Translations under genes and position numbers: made by a program
In this document: piece by piece, positions 24,101 to 36,226 of the stretch
How the letters are laid out: each line of letters begins with the position of its first letter
Numbering within the stretch: position 1 is the stretch's first letter
Source of the DNA: Toxonevra muliebris
Lineage: Eukaryota; Arthropoda; Insecta; Diptera; Pallopteridae
DNA: 64,000 bases
NCBI GenBank assembly: GCA_963691655.1
Contig: OY829326.1
Location: 76,997,235-77,061,234, forward strand
Direction: 5' to 3'
The notes under the pieces: generated by a model
What the model was told of the DNA's origin: nothing
The model's database searches: none
The model's input: only the letters and a program-made list of their open reading frames with translations

Positions 24101-26100
24101 TTCACTTCGCTATGTAATAACCCCAAATGGAAGCATTGTGGTTGTGGAATTGAATAGTTTCCGTCCCTGTTCTTCTTCTCATTTTTCTTTTTTCCGTCCC
24201 CACTTTCTGTTTCCTGCTCAGTTTACCCCTCAAAACGCCGCCAAAGAAGTTTCTCTTAAAAAAAAATTATTCGAGGCTGAATCGAATTTTCCCAAATGCA
24301 TGGTTTCCAGATTTCGAGTTCAGAGGTCAACCTAATTCTTGTGTATAATTTGTGTAATTTTGATTAAAACCATTGAAGAAAGAGCTTCATGCTCTAAAAA
24401 AATTTTTGCAAATAATTTTATTAATTAGTAATTAGTAAAAAATATTTCCTTATGATTCAAACCAGACTTTTTTTTAGTATCATTTTAGCAAATTTTTTGA
24501 ACTGACAATATCCTAAAAAAAAAAACAAAACTGCAAACTTTTTTTTGCATTGCTCAAATGCAAAAACAAAATATGCAATTATATGGCAACTTGCTAGAGA
24601 AATAGTACAACATACGTATGCAATGTGTTGTTGCTGCCGATAACTATTTTCGGCATGTCAATGTGTCGTTGGCAAATTGATGGAACAACACGGTGCGCGA
24701 AAAAATGTATACAATAAATTAAAATAGATCAATTAAATTTATAATTAAGGAATGAAGAAAGCAAAAAAAAATAAATGCAAAAGAAACTAAAATAAGCAAA
24801 ACGCGCTGTTTAGTGTCTGCACCATGCACCTCATCTCATAGTAAGACTTTGTTGTTGTTGTCATGGTTGTCTGTGGTTTTGTTTTTGCTAGAGTGTGTAA
24901 TTAAGGTTGGTGCAACTGTTGATTGTGCAAGTGTGCCTGCTGCTGCTGCTGCTGCTACTACTTGCTAATTTACATGTGAAAGAAGTAGAAAAAACATAGA
25001 ATTTGAACTTTGTTTTATATTTTTCTGTTACAACATTGCCACAAAAAGAAGCTTCTTTCTTCTTAGTAGCAACACTAGAGTACAAGAGGCTGTGGCATTG
25101 AATAAATTGCCAAAGTTTTTAATTGTTTTGCGGGCTTAGCTTCTTGTAGAACATCGTATGAATGTTGTTTTTGGGGCGGAAACAAATAATAATAATAATT
25201 TTGAAAGTTTTTTTTCCGACATAAAGGCGTTTGTCTGACTTTATTTCAGGCACATTTAGTGGCACGAAAAAGATACAAAAGGTCACAAAAAAGAGGAGAA
25301 TGTTTACCAAAAGTTTTTGTGTTTTTAAAAATTAAAAGAATACATTTAAAATATTTTTAAATTAACGTCACTTGCAATTCCAAAATTCACAAATCCTTTG
25401 TTTCACAATGAAGCTTACTCAAGATGGCTCCTTGCTGAAATAAAGTCAAAACAAAAAAAAAAAAAAATAAAAACAAACAATTCGATTGTAATCGAAATAA
25501 AATGTTAATATATGCGCCAATGCCACACAAGACCTCATTATATGTATGTTTCTGTGGCGCAGCAACTTCGTGGCAACAACAACAAAAGCAACAACGACAC
25601 TAGTAGCTGCAACAGTTCAACGACAAATAACGATTCAGCAGCATTCCAGCATGCTGCAAGCGCATCCATACCAAGGGACCATTTCCCAAAGATCAAGATA
25701 AGAACAATGCTCATTCGGATGCGAAAGGAAAAAACACACACACACACACATACAATAACAATACATACACATACAATGATCCACCCCTTCAGCACATGAA
25801 ATCATGTAGAAAATCATATACAATACACACACACATATATGTATATACAAAAGCTTGCATGCAACTCATAATATGTGTGGCATATAACGAGACTAGTTAG
25901 TTCAGGTAGGGAGCGAGGTAGGGAGTGCAGTAGGGGCGCATTTTTATGTATGTATGTAGGTATGTGCAAGTGGAAGACGCTGGATTTGCGATAACTTCCT
26001 GTGACATCAAGTACAATGCTTTTAAAGCGCCATGTTGTTATTGCTGTTTACCTCTTTGTTTTTGTTCATTTGAGCTATAACAATCTTACCGCTGAAAACA
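24101..26100. other. Non-coding island with CTG and CA repeats
   Basis: Contains (CTG)n at 24938-24956, GTTGTTGTTG near 24851, AATAATAATAAT near 25185, CAACAACAAC near 25575 and (CA)n at 25734-25750. Open frames across 25512-25850 reflect these repeats. No exon, promoter or RNA gene can be supported. Confidence 0.5.
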
Positions 26101-27214
26101 GAAAACAGAAAAAATTAAACAAATAAGCTTAAATGTTATATTTGGTCATGGTCGAACATTACTTGTTGCCCTACATATCAAATAGTTATGAATAAGCCCA
26201 AATGTGTTCAGACTATAGTGGCCAAATCTAAGTGGTTGGTTGAAGAGACAGTGAAAATGCTCGCAGGTTGAGTTTCAGTAGTGTTAAAGTGTTTAATATC
26301 TCGAAGGTCTCTCCAACCCATGATTTAATCTTTCTGATAGAAAGATCTATAAATCGAGAAACTTAGACAAAGGTTTATCAACCATGGAAAATGATTTGAG
26401 TTGGGATGAAGAAACGAGTTTTTGGTTTATTTTTTTTTTGTACGATTGATTTAAGTACTTTTACTTTTACCAAGGCATAACCTTACACAGTCCACCAAAT
26501 GAAAGTTTTTTCTTTGCAACCGAGTACTTTTAAGAAGAGGAATGAAAAATACATAAAAAATTTTTCTTTTGCCAATGAAAAGTAAACTCCATTTTTATGT
26601 ATAAAAAATCCAACATGGCGGCTTCACCTCCCATCAAATAAAGAAATGCGTGTTATGTTTTGGTCTGCGCGGGTTAAAATTTATTAAACTTAACTAATTT
26701 GGGGGGCCTTATCGTTTTTAATTTTCTGAAAAGCCCTTGGAGAACAAAATGGCAGCCGTTTTTTTTTTTGTTTGCTTCAACGGACGAAAAAATATTTCTG
26801 AATCAATTTTTGTCAAAAATCTGACGGGCCGAAAATTGAATTTCCTTTCAATTACGTAGAGATTCATGTGAATCGGTTCATCCATTGAATAGTGTTTCCA
26901 GAAAAACCCATTTCAAGTTTAACGTTATAAAAAATCCAGCCGGCGGACAGTTCCGTTCAATACTATAGATATGAAAATCTCCTTTCACCCACATTTTCTA
27001 AACAATTTAAGGAAGAAAATTATGTAAAAAAAAATCTAATTTTTCATCGTAGTGAACGGTAACTTTTCCTTCATGCTACCGATGACCGGTCTTGGCCGCC
27101 TCAGTTGCCTCTGCTATTCGCCTGTTTGGTGCTAGTTGCTAAGGCCAAATGAGCTGCTAAACTTTTACGCGCTAGACTATATCAGTGCCGCCATAAAACT
27201 CCCACCATTGGTTG
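26101..27214. other. AT-rich spacer
   Basis: Nothing recognisable up to about 27080. From 27080 the base composition becomes balanced, probably the 3' part of the retrotransposon relic on the minus strand that follows. Confidence 0.4.
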
Positions 27215-27481
27215 TCATCGTCCCTGACTGAGACTCGGACGATGACAGCCACACATCAGGACGGCAAGAATGAGGGACTTATGTAATGTTAGTTTTCTAC
27301 AGAAGGTTCTACTTCTCAATTGCTTAATGAGCCCTAGGTATACAAAATCCTTCACAAATGTGCAACTGGTAACAATAACTTTTTGCTGTGACTCTTTTAT
27401 TGTTAGCACATTGTATTTCGCTTTCTCTTCGTTTACAGCTGAACTGACTCGGCAAGGCTCTAAAACTTCGTTTAGTACCAA
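27215..27481 (-). pseudogene. Non-LTR reverse transcriptase C-terminal fragment
   Basis: Minus-strand frame with the post-catalytic part of a non-LTR reverse transcriptase: SAVNEEKAKYNVL, then KDFVYLG, then KQLRSRTFCRKLTLHKSLIL. This is the order thumb-entry (NxEKTKY), YLG motif, and RALSRTTK..LYKTLILPVL in RTE-like insect elements. About 20-25 residues that normally separate YLG from the RQLRSR block are missing, so an internal deletion is present. It is an isolated fragment, probably from the same family as the endonuclease piece on the opposite strand at 27.8-28.7 kb. Confidence 0.7.
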
Positions 27482-27829
27482 AAGGCGTGATGTCGAATGC
27501 GGATTTATTTATATCCGATGAATAGTTGGTACGTGATGATCTTTTTTCTCAAGCTTTTTCCAGAATTTATGTGATGAGCCTCACACTGATAGGGTCCAAA
27601 CAATTTGCTGACGATGGGCTTAAATTTTTACATAATACTCGTGATAGAGCCTTGTATTCGATTTAAAAAGACTTATTAAAAGATTCCATGCAAATCATAA
27701 AAGGCTCCTCTTATGGATTGGACAAAGTACGCTGAGATTCCAATCTCTGAACATAGGTACTTCTCTCCGACCGTATTCTGCATAAGAGATCTTGCATAGA
27801 TTTTGTTACCTCTGTGCTTAAACAACGCA

Positions 27830-28690
27830 GCAAGTACGTCATCTGCACAATAGTCAGTGATTGCGATTTTAGGAACGAGTTCCTCGACAAAACTTATGAG
27901 CAGTGCCCCCCATACGATATTAAAATCGTACCAAGTGATGGTAGCGCTAAGATGGGCAACGAGTGTCATTTTGGTCCAACGATCGAAAATTCAGTCTTCG
28001 CGACGAAACCATCAAAAACGGTATGAGACTGCTAGAAATTGTGGTGCCAAGAAGCATGTCAGTTAGTGGCACCTGGCTCTAAGGCCCTTTGGTTGAGCCC
28101 AGACGAAAGGTACGCCCGCATTGTACTCGACGTACGCAAGATCCGTGGCGCAAAAGTTTTCTCTGACCACTGCTCGATTGCAGCCAAGATCGGAAACTAC
28201 CTCTGTGCTGGAGGTCGAAAAACTGCAAATACAACAAACAACTGAACCCTTTGCCAATGGATTCTCACTCCTCCTATCATAAAACATGCCTCAACTTGAC
28301 TAGAACTCAATTCTCCCGCTTTATGCGAAAACAACCATTTTTCGGTTCACCGGTGTTTTTCTCCTAGGACCAGGTCTATAAAGCTGAGAAAAACTGTTTC
28401 GGTGATATGATTGTCTAACAATGGGCTTCTGCCATCTGTTCCAACACTTGCTTTTCGGATGCCACTGTGCTGCCAACTATCGTTAAGAATTTGGAATGCA
28501 GTGCTTGTTATCGCTTCAACATTTTATAGGGCTTATGTTTCGCACTACAATCTTTGGATTAAAACTGATTCGTTTGGAAAAAAATTCAATGTACAAAGCT
28601 ATGTCAGTTGCAACGCGAGCTGCTTCTAAGAAGCAATATAGAGAGTTCAGGAGGGAGTGCAAAATAAGCTAGTCAGAAAGACGTGAGTGC
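27830..28690 (+). pseudogene. RTE-like non-LTR endonuclease domain relic
   Basis: Fragment of an apurinic-type endonuclease (EEP fold) of a non-LTR element, the part that nicks target DNA. One frame gives YEQCPPYDIKIV, then MGNECHFGPTI, corresponding to the YDxKIVLGDFNAKxGxxxxFxPTIG motif of insect elements often labelled craniofacial-development-protein-2-like. The catalytic LGDFNA is altered to PSDGSA. A shift near 28030 leads to LWLSPDERYA, LDVRKIRGA and SDHCSIAAKI, the NQIDHV-to-SDHYLV region in damaged form. Near 28600-28680 a basic linker-like ATRAASKKQYREFRREC follows. No reverse transcriptase follows on this strand. Non-functional. Confidence 0.7.
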
Positions 28691-28830
28691 AATGATACCG
28701 AGATATTTTGGTGACAGCAATGAAAATTCTTCGAAAAGATAAGACACCTGACTAATGGATGTAAGATGATTTGGGTAAGTACAAGAGCTAGATCTTCTTT
28801 GAAAGTGAGACAGTCGATATGAATACCCGA

Positions 28831-29035
28831 TGACTTCGATAGTCTGGACGATAGTGCACAAGATTTTCAGCCTGAAGGTTGCGGGTTCGATTCCCGTCTT
28901 GTTTAATTCTCATAAACTTTTTATATTCACTATCGATATGAAGTGAATGAAAATTTTAAGAAAGTGGCAAAACCACCGACTGATAAAAAATTGCCACATA
29001 GCCGTTCGGAATCGGCGATAAACTGTAGGTCGAAC
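28831..29035 (+). mobile_element. tRNA-derived SINE, plus orientation
   Basis: The head has TAGTCTGGACGATAGTGCAC (A-box position) and GCGGGTTCGATTCCCGT (B box and a pairable T-arm). The body includes AAAACCACCGACTGATAAAA and the tail GTTCGGAATCGGCGATAAAC with TGTAGGTC, matching the tail of the minus-strand SINE at 5483-5700. The anticodon arm and acceptor stem do not fold into a proper tRNA. Confidence 0.75.
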
Positions 29036-29110
29036 AATCGCCACTGTGGTCTAGTGGCAGAGTGCCAGACTCTTGTCTCTGGAGACCTAAGTTCGATTCT
29101 CGGCTTGGGT
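29036..29110 (+). repeat. Second tRNA-like head directly after the SINE
   Basis: GTGGTCTAGTGGCAGAGTGC (A box) and AAGTTCGATTCTCGGC (B box) lie about 45 bp apart, as in a tRNA. The acceptor stem does not pair (CCACTGT against CTTGGG) and a CTTTCTTTCTC tract follows. Either another SINE head or a tRNA pseudogene. Confidence 0.6.
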
Positions 29111-30500
29111 ATGTTTCTTATCTATCTTTCTTTCTCTCATCCTTTCGTTCTTTCATAACTTAGGGCTTTGGTACAATAAATCTTATAGGTCGCAGTGCCT
29201 GACTTTCAAAGCGTCCTTCCTTCAAATAATAATAATAAATATGGATACCCAAGCATATTCCTTTTGAAATTTTGACTTTTAAAATAAAATACGCTGTAAG
29301 AGGATCTAGACTCTTTAAGAAAATCTGAGCCCTCTGAGTCTCACAGAAGGAGACTAGGTCTATTTACGAATGACTTCAGAAGCAGTTACAAAGATGAAAC
29401 TGAAGTAGAGTCATTTCTTTTTTATAGTTCGGCGAATCTCGTCAAAGCTATAATTTTTCGCTCCCTAAGCTTCCCTTAGCTTCGATCTCCCCATATCTTC
29501 CAAAGACAGCCATCGATAATTGTGTTAAGTTTGAAAACATTCACAGTTGCTGTAAAAAGGTATGCTTTAATTGTAGGGTACCCAAAAAGTAAATGCCAAC
29601 CAATTTCAAAAACAACAGCCACAAATAACTACAACAAAAACACATACATTTATTATAGTAAAAAATGGCTAAGTAAAAATTGCCAAACAAGAATCCTTTT
29701 GTGCTCCTTGACTGTCATTTTGCGATTGTTATCGCCGTTTAAATTGCGCACGTCAACAACAACTGTCATCGTCATTATGTGTTGCAGGCAGGCGTCTCCT
29801 CGGACGAAAGCCCACTCTTGCGCCGCCTCACCCTCTCCCCTCCACCGCCAGCTTCAGCTCCAAATATTGTTTCTTTAATATTGTCAACGCCAATGTTGCT
29901 GTATCTACCAAACCAGCAAAGCGCAAACTCACAAAGCAAAAACAAGAAAAAAAAAGTGAGAATCTGAGAACAATGGTTGCTGCTACTGCAACTACTACTA
30001 CTACTACAGCCTCAATGTTGCTGCAATAACTAAAAATGCATTTAAACGCTTTAAATGTATTTATTGTATATGTATGTATGTATATATTTTTTGCTGTTGT
30101 TCGTTATTTTTTTGTGCGATCTCGAGCGAACAATGGCGTTGAAACAAATAAATTGCCAGCAATACATAGAGGGCGCCAGCAACCAGAAACTGCAGCGTTG
30201 GATCACAAGTTGTCAATCAATTGCAGCGCCATTGTTTGCTGATGACGCGATGGCGCGACATTGCTGCGTTGCAATTGCCGCCTCCCTTTCAGTCCCGCTA
30301 CTACTGTTGTAGATGGTGGCGGCATTTGCTTCTTTTTTCCTTTCTATTTTTTTGGTTCCTGCGGTGCAACTTGAAGTAGCCATTATTAAATTTAAGTCCA
30401 TGTAACATTTGTTTAAATTTTTTGCTCCACATTTTATTAGTTTTTTGTTGTCCGTCTTTGAAGCATTTTTTCTTATGTTGTTTTATAAACAAAATTCTGA
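29111..30500. other. Non-coding island, 29.5-30.4 kb
   Basis: 29111-29520 shows nothing. 29520-30400 is low-copy-looking with CAACAACAAC, (ACT)n at 29991-30008, TATG repeats at 30068-30085 and a balanced-composition block at 30120-30310 (CGCCAGCAACCAGAAACTGC). Both strands have short open frames, none recognised. It could be conserved non-coding DNA. Confidence 0.4.
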
Positions 30501-32239
30501 TTGATTTCGGATTAATTTCAGAGTTTTGTTTTTAATGAAATTTCGTGCTATAAAAATGCTTATCTTTTTTCTGAACTTGAATCTAGAACCAAATCATTTT
30601 GTTGATTTTCACACTCTCTGTCACAGAGTAAAGATATTTTTCGAAATTGTTCAATATGTTTTTTTTTCCTTCACACGAATACCTTACAATTTAATTACAC
30701 AGTTCTACGAATATTAATATTTTTCGGCTTTTAGGTTATGTAATTTAATTCTGATAGGAATTTATTAGGTACATTCGGATAACCTAATTTAATCAGGTTG
30801 TAAATAGCATCAATTGTATTAGGCCCTAACAGCATCAGTAGTCGAATAAAACAGCGATGAAGGGGAAATTCTTCCGAGAGTAGAGTGAACACACATACTT
30901 GCTCAAAAAGAGCATAATTCTCCCCACCCCCAAAATAATTCCTTTAAAAAACAAAATTTTAAAATCTCTTAAAATTTAGTTACTATTAGGAGAATAAAAA
31001 GAAATACTGAAAATTTAAATTTTTTTCTATTTTAGAAAGCTGCTTAAAATTCTAAAAGAATAATTTAATTTAATTTCATTCATGGAAGTCACAGTTAATG
31101 TATTATAATACAGTGCGCCACCCAAAATGTGAATGGGTTAGATACCCCAAATAGGTATCTATTTTGTATAATTTATTTAATTTTTTCTGCTGTTGTATGA
31201 CGGGCTAACCAAAGTTCGCTTAGTTGGCAACACTGTGTAATTTTCTATGCCAACAGTCAATATGGATACAAGAAAACGTTAAGCTACTGAAAAACAGTAG
31301 GTAGAAATTCCACCGCCATCACAGCAAGCGATTCAGTTTGCCATTCTTAACGGATTTCGGAGTAACATCAAGCTTCCCAATGGACCACGAAGCGAATGTT
31401 GAGCGAAAGCAAACTATCGCAAACGAGCTCAGAAACGAACATTTTGCGGAAAAAAACGAGCGTTCGAAGAACACTCGCTTAATGCCCGCAAACGTGCTTG
31501 CAAACGGTAGTTTTGCGGGCATAAATACGAGCGTCGCAAAACACTGACAAAGATTTGTACTTCTACACTTTCTTATAATTCTGGTACACTTCATATTTTT
31601 ATTGAATATAAGAAGGTTATGAAAATTAGCCACTAGACAAAGACAGGAATGTATGTTAAGTACATAAACGCACTTTACGTTTATGTACTTTATGCTTTTT
31701 AAATTATAGGTACAATTTAAAATCCACCATTTTTTATTTTTAATATTTTTATTATTATTCTTATTATCTATTTTTTTATTTTAGAATACAGAGTAGCAGT
31801 GTGACCTACTTTTGTTTTTCAAAATCCGCTAAATTTTCTTATAAAAGTGTGAGAAAACTCAATACATTTAAATTTTTACTCTAATACACCCACACATTTG
31901 CTACTTCTAGCCAATGAAAATTTCTTCGATTTTTCGCAGATAATACGTATTCTGAACTTACAGCGTATTCTGAACTGAGTGCTAAAGCACTTCTTTTCCG
32001 CGTTTTAATATTCAAAAAGCACTAAATTTAGCGGGAAAAGCGCTGAGTTGGCCACGCTGCAGAGTAGTATGATAATATTGTAGTAATAGATAAAAATATT
32101 TGAAAATCTAGCAGACCACAAAACTATTAATTTTCGTAGTTGTAGTAAAAAATTACATGAATGAAAGACTCACAAAAATATCGCAAAAGGCTCGTTACCG
32201 TTATCATAAATGAGTCGTAAAAAATATGTTTAAATGCTC
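30501..32239. other. AT-rich spacer
   Basis: A balanced-composition segment at 31300-31555 carries repeated GCAAAC/CGAGCG words with no recognisable protein. The rest is A/T-rich and shows nothing. Confidence 0.4.
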
Positions 32240-32450
32240 ACAAATGAATTCAGAAACGATTCGTAAAAAGACTCGCAAAATTTTTCAGTGGAGGATGAAT
32301 CTCGTGAAGGTTGCCCAAAATCTTAGACTGATGGATGACGTAAATGTGAAGTCAAAAATTGACGAAGATCCAAGATTGACACAGAAAATGATTCCTGAAG
32401 AACTGGGCTTGAATGTCATGGTTATATCGCGAATGTGTTAAGAAACCAGA
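32240..32450 (+). pseudogene. Mariner-like DNA-binding domain fragment
   Basis: A short frame reads MDDVNVKSKIDEDPRLTQKM, then EELGLNVMVISRM, which fits the second helix-turn-helix of mariner-like transposases (pattern V...I..DPRLT..EIA.ELGI....V..IL). Just upstream in another frame FSVEDESREGCPKS resembles the DxxRxGRP linker. No catalytic domain follows; the frame ends at about 32441. A small, old relic, assigned on motif pattern only. Confidence 0.55.
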
Positions 32451-33229
32451 AAATATATGAACTGCGCCGCTACTTATTACATCAACAGTTAAAGTCGAAG
32501 TTGCCAATAGTGAAAGAAGAAGCATGCCAGTTTGACAAAAAACAAAAAGGTTCTAAATATCTATTGGCAAAAATAAGTTAAAATCATCATTAAATATTCT
32601 TAAAAATAATAAAAACTAAAAACAATGCCCTCGATTAACCTCAATGACTGGGATCGATTAAAATATTTCACCTCTAAATGCGGAGCAGTTTTGTTGTGAA
32701 TAACAATATAATGAAGAAGAAGCTAAACAACTTGGTCGTTTTATTCGCACATGTTAAACTAGCTGGCGAATAAAACGCAGCTATTATTAATATTCGGTAA
32801 ATAAATAAGTGAAACTATCAAAAGTTTTGTTTTTAACCAACGAAATTAACTTCTTTTCAAATAATTTATATCGAATTTTTTTCTAAATAAATTTGGTTGA
32901 TTCCCTTCTTATAATAGCGGGTGGGGTAGAATGTGGACAAATTGGCGAAAAGTTTTTCTAAGGCAATTTTTACTCTTGAAGGTTTGTCACTGCCACCAAA
33001 AGGTGGTACTGTGTATAACACATAAGTTCCCTTTTCATAGCCCACGTCAATTACCTACCTACGCCTTTGATTGCTCTTTTGTGCAGCCTTTGCTTTTAGC
33101 ATAATTCCAAATTATTAATACTGGTGAATTTAAGAAGTGTGCCAGGTTTTATGCCTCAAGTCTCAGGAGTCCATTCCCGAGGTAAAGTATTCTACGTCTC
33201 ACAACAGCCGGGCATTCGCTTGTTGTGTG
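32451..33229. other. Spacer with SINE fragment
   Basis: Nothing recognised except the SINE-body-like piece at 32938-33030, described separately. Confidence 0.4.
32938..33030 (-). repeat. SINE body fragment
   Basis: GAAGGTTTGTCACTGCCACC and AAAAGGTGGTACTGT parallel the GGAGGTTTGCCATTGCCAAC and AAGAAGTGGTGCTGT segment inside the SINE at 5483-5700, in the same orientation. The tRNA-like head is absent. Confidence 0.55.
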
Positions 33230-34159
33230 CAGAGCTGGATAAATTCAATTACATTACAAACCCAATTCCAATTACAAGGAATTGTAATTGGTACTTTAAT
33301 GTTTTCAATTCCTTGGTAATGGAATTGATAAATGTTTCAATTCTATTACAATTACAATTTTTAAATTCCTAGGTAATGGAATTGGAAAAATTTTCGATTC
33401 CATAACAGGGAATTGTATTTTGTAATTAAAAATATATCAATTCTTTAAGGGAATTGAAAATGTAATTGAAAAGATTAAGTATAATCAATTACTTTCTTGG
33501 AATTAAATTCCTCAAAAGTAATTGATTTGGATTCTTGGAATTAAATTCCAATTTATTTGGAATGATTCCCCGAAAGTAATTGATTTCGTTTTAGCTCAGT
33601 TAGTTTGCTTTTTTGCAAAACAAAAAAAAAATTTTGGGAAAATATTGTAAAATTCTTCTAATAAGCCGTTACGAGAGAAGTGACCCGCATTTTATACTGA
33701 TTCGCTCGTAACGGCATATTAGAAGCATTTTACAATATTTTCCGAAAAATATTTTTCTTTTTTTTTTTCTTTTGCTTTTTTGGAATTGAGCTAAAACGGA
33801 ATCAATTACTTTCGAGGAATCATTCCAACTAAATTGGAATTTAATTCCAAGAAAGTAATTGATTATACTTAAATATTAAATTCCTTTCTATTCAATTACA
33901 TTTTCAATTCCTTTTAGGAATTGATATATTTTTAATCACAAAATACAATTCCTTGTAATGGAATCGAAAATTTTTTTAATTCCATTACCTAGGAATTTAA
34001 AAATTTTAATTACCGATTACAATTCCTTGTAATGGAATTGAAACTTTTATCGATTCCATTACCAAGGAATTGAAAACATTAAAGTACCAATTACAATTCC
34101 TTGTAATTGGAATGGAGATGGAATTTAATTTCTAAAGGAATCATTAATACCCAACTCTG
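33230..34159. mobile_element. 930-bp near-continuous palindrome (giant hairpin)
   Basis: The left half (33230 to about 33675) and right half (about 33705 to 34159) are imperfect reverse complements along nearly their whole length. The outer ends are CAGAGCTGGATAA and, on the other strand, CAGAGTTGGGTATTAA. The centre is a short stem, GCCGTTACGAG (33665-33675) pairing with CTCGTAACGGC (33705-33715), around a 29-bp loop. Each arm is itself built from alternating CAATTCC and GGAATTG words, so smaller hairpins nest inside the large one. No coding capacity. It looks like a fold-back element or long-TIR MITE; transcription would give a hairpin RNA of roughly 400 bp. Confidence 0.9.
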
Positions 34160-35142
34160 ATTATGTGCCCGTTTGTTTCCATATCTTCATGTAATACTCG
34201 ATAAAAATCGCATCGGGGGCTATCATATTACAAATAATTGGTATTGATTCTTGTAAAAACTGCAGTGACATTGAATATCGTGGAATCGGTATAGCACCGT
34301 TTTAGAAACCGTCCAAGTTCTTCGAAGTCTCTTTGGCGGTTGCTCTCTGAAATGAGTTTTAGTACTTTCGAACTTACTTTATATATTTTTTTTTGCTGGA
34401 GGAAAGGCACGAAAATTATTGCCACTTAAAACTAAAAACACAAAAAAACATCAGGTGGTTTAGCTTGAACATTTTTTTCAGTAGTGAAAATAATGGCATA
34501 ATAATGAGCCACTAGATTCCTGAGCGTTGTTGCTATTAGCGTGTATGAATGGATGAGTTTTAGCAGAAACATTTCTCATTTTATGTATCTTACATATTGT
34601 GGTCTGTTGTAGGCAATGAAATTTTTGTTTTGTTTCTATTGTATATATGGGGCATCTCTGTCAACGGGAGACCCCCCTGTCAAAAATTGGTTACGGTATT
34701 TCAGGGCATGTTTAGGCTCAAATGAAAGCTTATTATCTCTAGTTTCGAATGCAACAAGGCCTTTTTTGATTTAGCATGATGGCGGACCAATATGGCGGCT
34801 GCAAGTCTACCATCTCACCTTGAAAGAATAATTTAATCAACCGTACGTTTACCCAAGTCATCATAAAAGAATAGATAAAGCCTTTTTTCATATATTTTTC
34901 TTTCGCTGAATATGAATCGAATATTATTTTTCACGGGAAATGTTGCGTGTCGTCCCAAACCTCAAAAAAATGAAAAATCCCAAAAAACCAACAAAAACAC
35001 TTTATTTTGTTGAAATTTTTTGAAATTGTCAAAGTTTTGAAAATTCAGAAAACTGAAATTCTAATAAGAGTATGTACTTACATGCATATATGGAGTAATA
35101 CATTTTTACAACACCAGATGATTTAGGTTTGTATATATATTT
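34160..35142. other. AT-rich spacer
   Basis: No gene recognised. A segment around 34660-34830 (GGAGACCCCCCTGTCAAAAA, ATGGCGG words) resembles the style of 26600-26770 but I cannot define a repeat. Confidence 0.4.
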
Positions 35143-35144
35143 TA

Positions 35145-35421
35145 TACATTCTGTCAAATAAGTACCCGGAAATTCTCATTTTAAATTTTCCCTCTGAGAA
35201 TATTTCAAAAAAAATTTTTTCCCAGGTTGGCACAACTGTCAACCACTATTCTGTGAATTTTTATTGCTATGTGTCATTTAGTTTGGTTACGGCATCATTA
35301 AGAACAAGTCAACCTTTTGTGTGCGTTGCGATTTCGGTTTCGGCTCATTTTTGGCGCGCCATTCCGATGATTGTTGACTTGTTTGCATGAGAATTTCCGG
35401 GTACTTATTTGACAGAATGTA
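35145..35421. mobile_element. 277-bp Tc1/mariner-type MITE with perfect 35-bp ends
   Basis: The left end TACATTCTGTCAAATAAGTA (first 20 of 35 bp, 35145-35179) is perfectly matched by the complement at 35387-35421. TA dinucleotides flank both sides (35143-35144 and 35422-35423), the target site of Tc1/mariner elements. The 207-bp interior (35180-35386) has no transposase. Perfect ends suggest the youngest element in the window. Confidence 0.85.
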
Positions 35422-35423
35422 TA

Positions 35424-36119
35424 CAATTTTTTTATTTCCAAATACTTTTTTTAACATAACAAAACATGGGAACAAAAAAAAGAGAGTTGGAATTTAATAA
35501 AGTCAGTTCTTCAATTTCTTGCAATGATGTGAATGGACATCAGAAAATGCATGTTGTTAAAGTTTCAGAAAAAGAAGTGAAATATAGAAAAAAAAAAGCT
35601 ATTATGATATGTTGTAATACAAATTAGTTATTTTAATTTATTACTTGTGGTAATGCGACCCTGCTGCATTATTCATTGCAGTCCAAGTGCAGCTGAACAC
35701 TGAAGAGGACGTGCTTTATGTTGGTGATCTGCTGAAAAGGTTAAATAATGTTACATTTTGCATAATATATTTAATAATGTTTATAACTATCACCTTTATC
35801 TAATACAGAAGTATGCTGATTGTTATATTGCCTCAACGGTTCAGTTCAACATGGCTAGGTATTGATGGCTTTCACAATGTTGAAGTAGAATTTTGCATTT
35901 CCCAGTTAAATTATTAGTTTTAATTTTTAAAAACTCAAATTCTTAAAACCGCAAGAACCGAAAATAATAATTATTTCTAAATTGATGTTTAAAAATGATT
36001 GAAGATGTTTTAGGTAGGTTTTGTACAGCTTTGAATGAACTATTATATATACCAGAACTTGAAAATTGTAATTTTTATGAATTTACATTTTTCACTCCGG
36101 TGGCCTGGTGAATGAGTGC
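35424..36119. other. AT-rich spacer
   Basis: I see nothing recognisable. The last 35 bp (TCACTCCGGTGGCCTGGTGA) directly abut the transposon insertion. Confidence 0.4.
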
Positions 36120-36121
36120 TA

Positions 36122-36148
36122 AGGAGTGAGATCGAAAAAATCTTAACA
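36122..36148. repeat. Left terminal inverted repeat of the 36.1-kb element
   Basis: 27 bp starting AGGAGTGAGATCGAAAAAAT, preceded by TA at 36120-36121. Confidence 0.92.
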
Positions 36149-36226
36149 TATATAAAATTCAATAATTTTTAAACGGTTGATCTTAAAGTTTTGATTTTTT
36201 TTATTTAATTGATAATACTTTACAAA

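Noticed and set aside
29040..29108. A true tRNA gene on the plus strand
   Set aside because: Acceptor ends do not pair and the D-arm is irregular; better explained as a SINE head or pseudogene.
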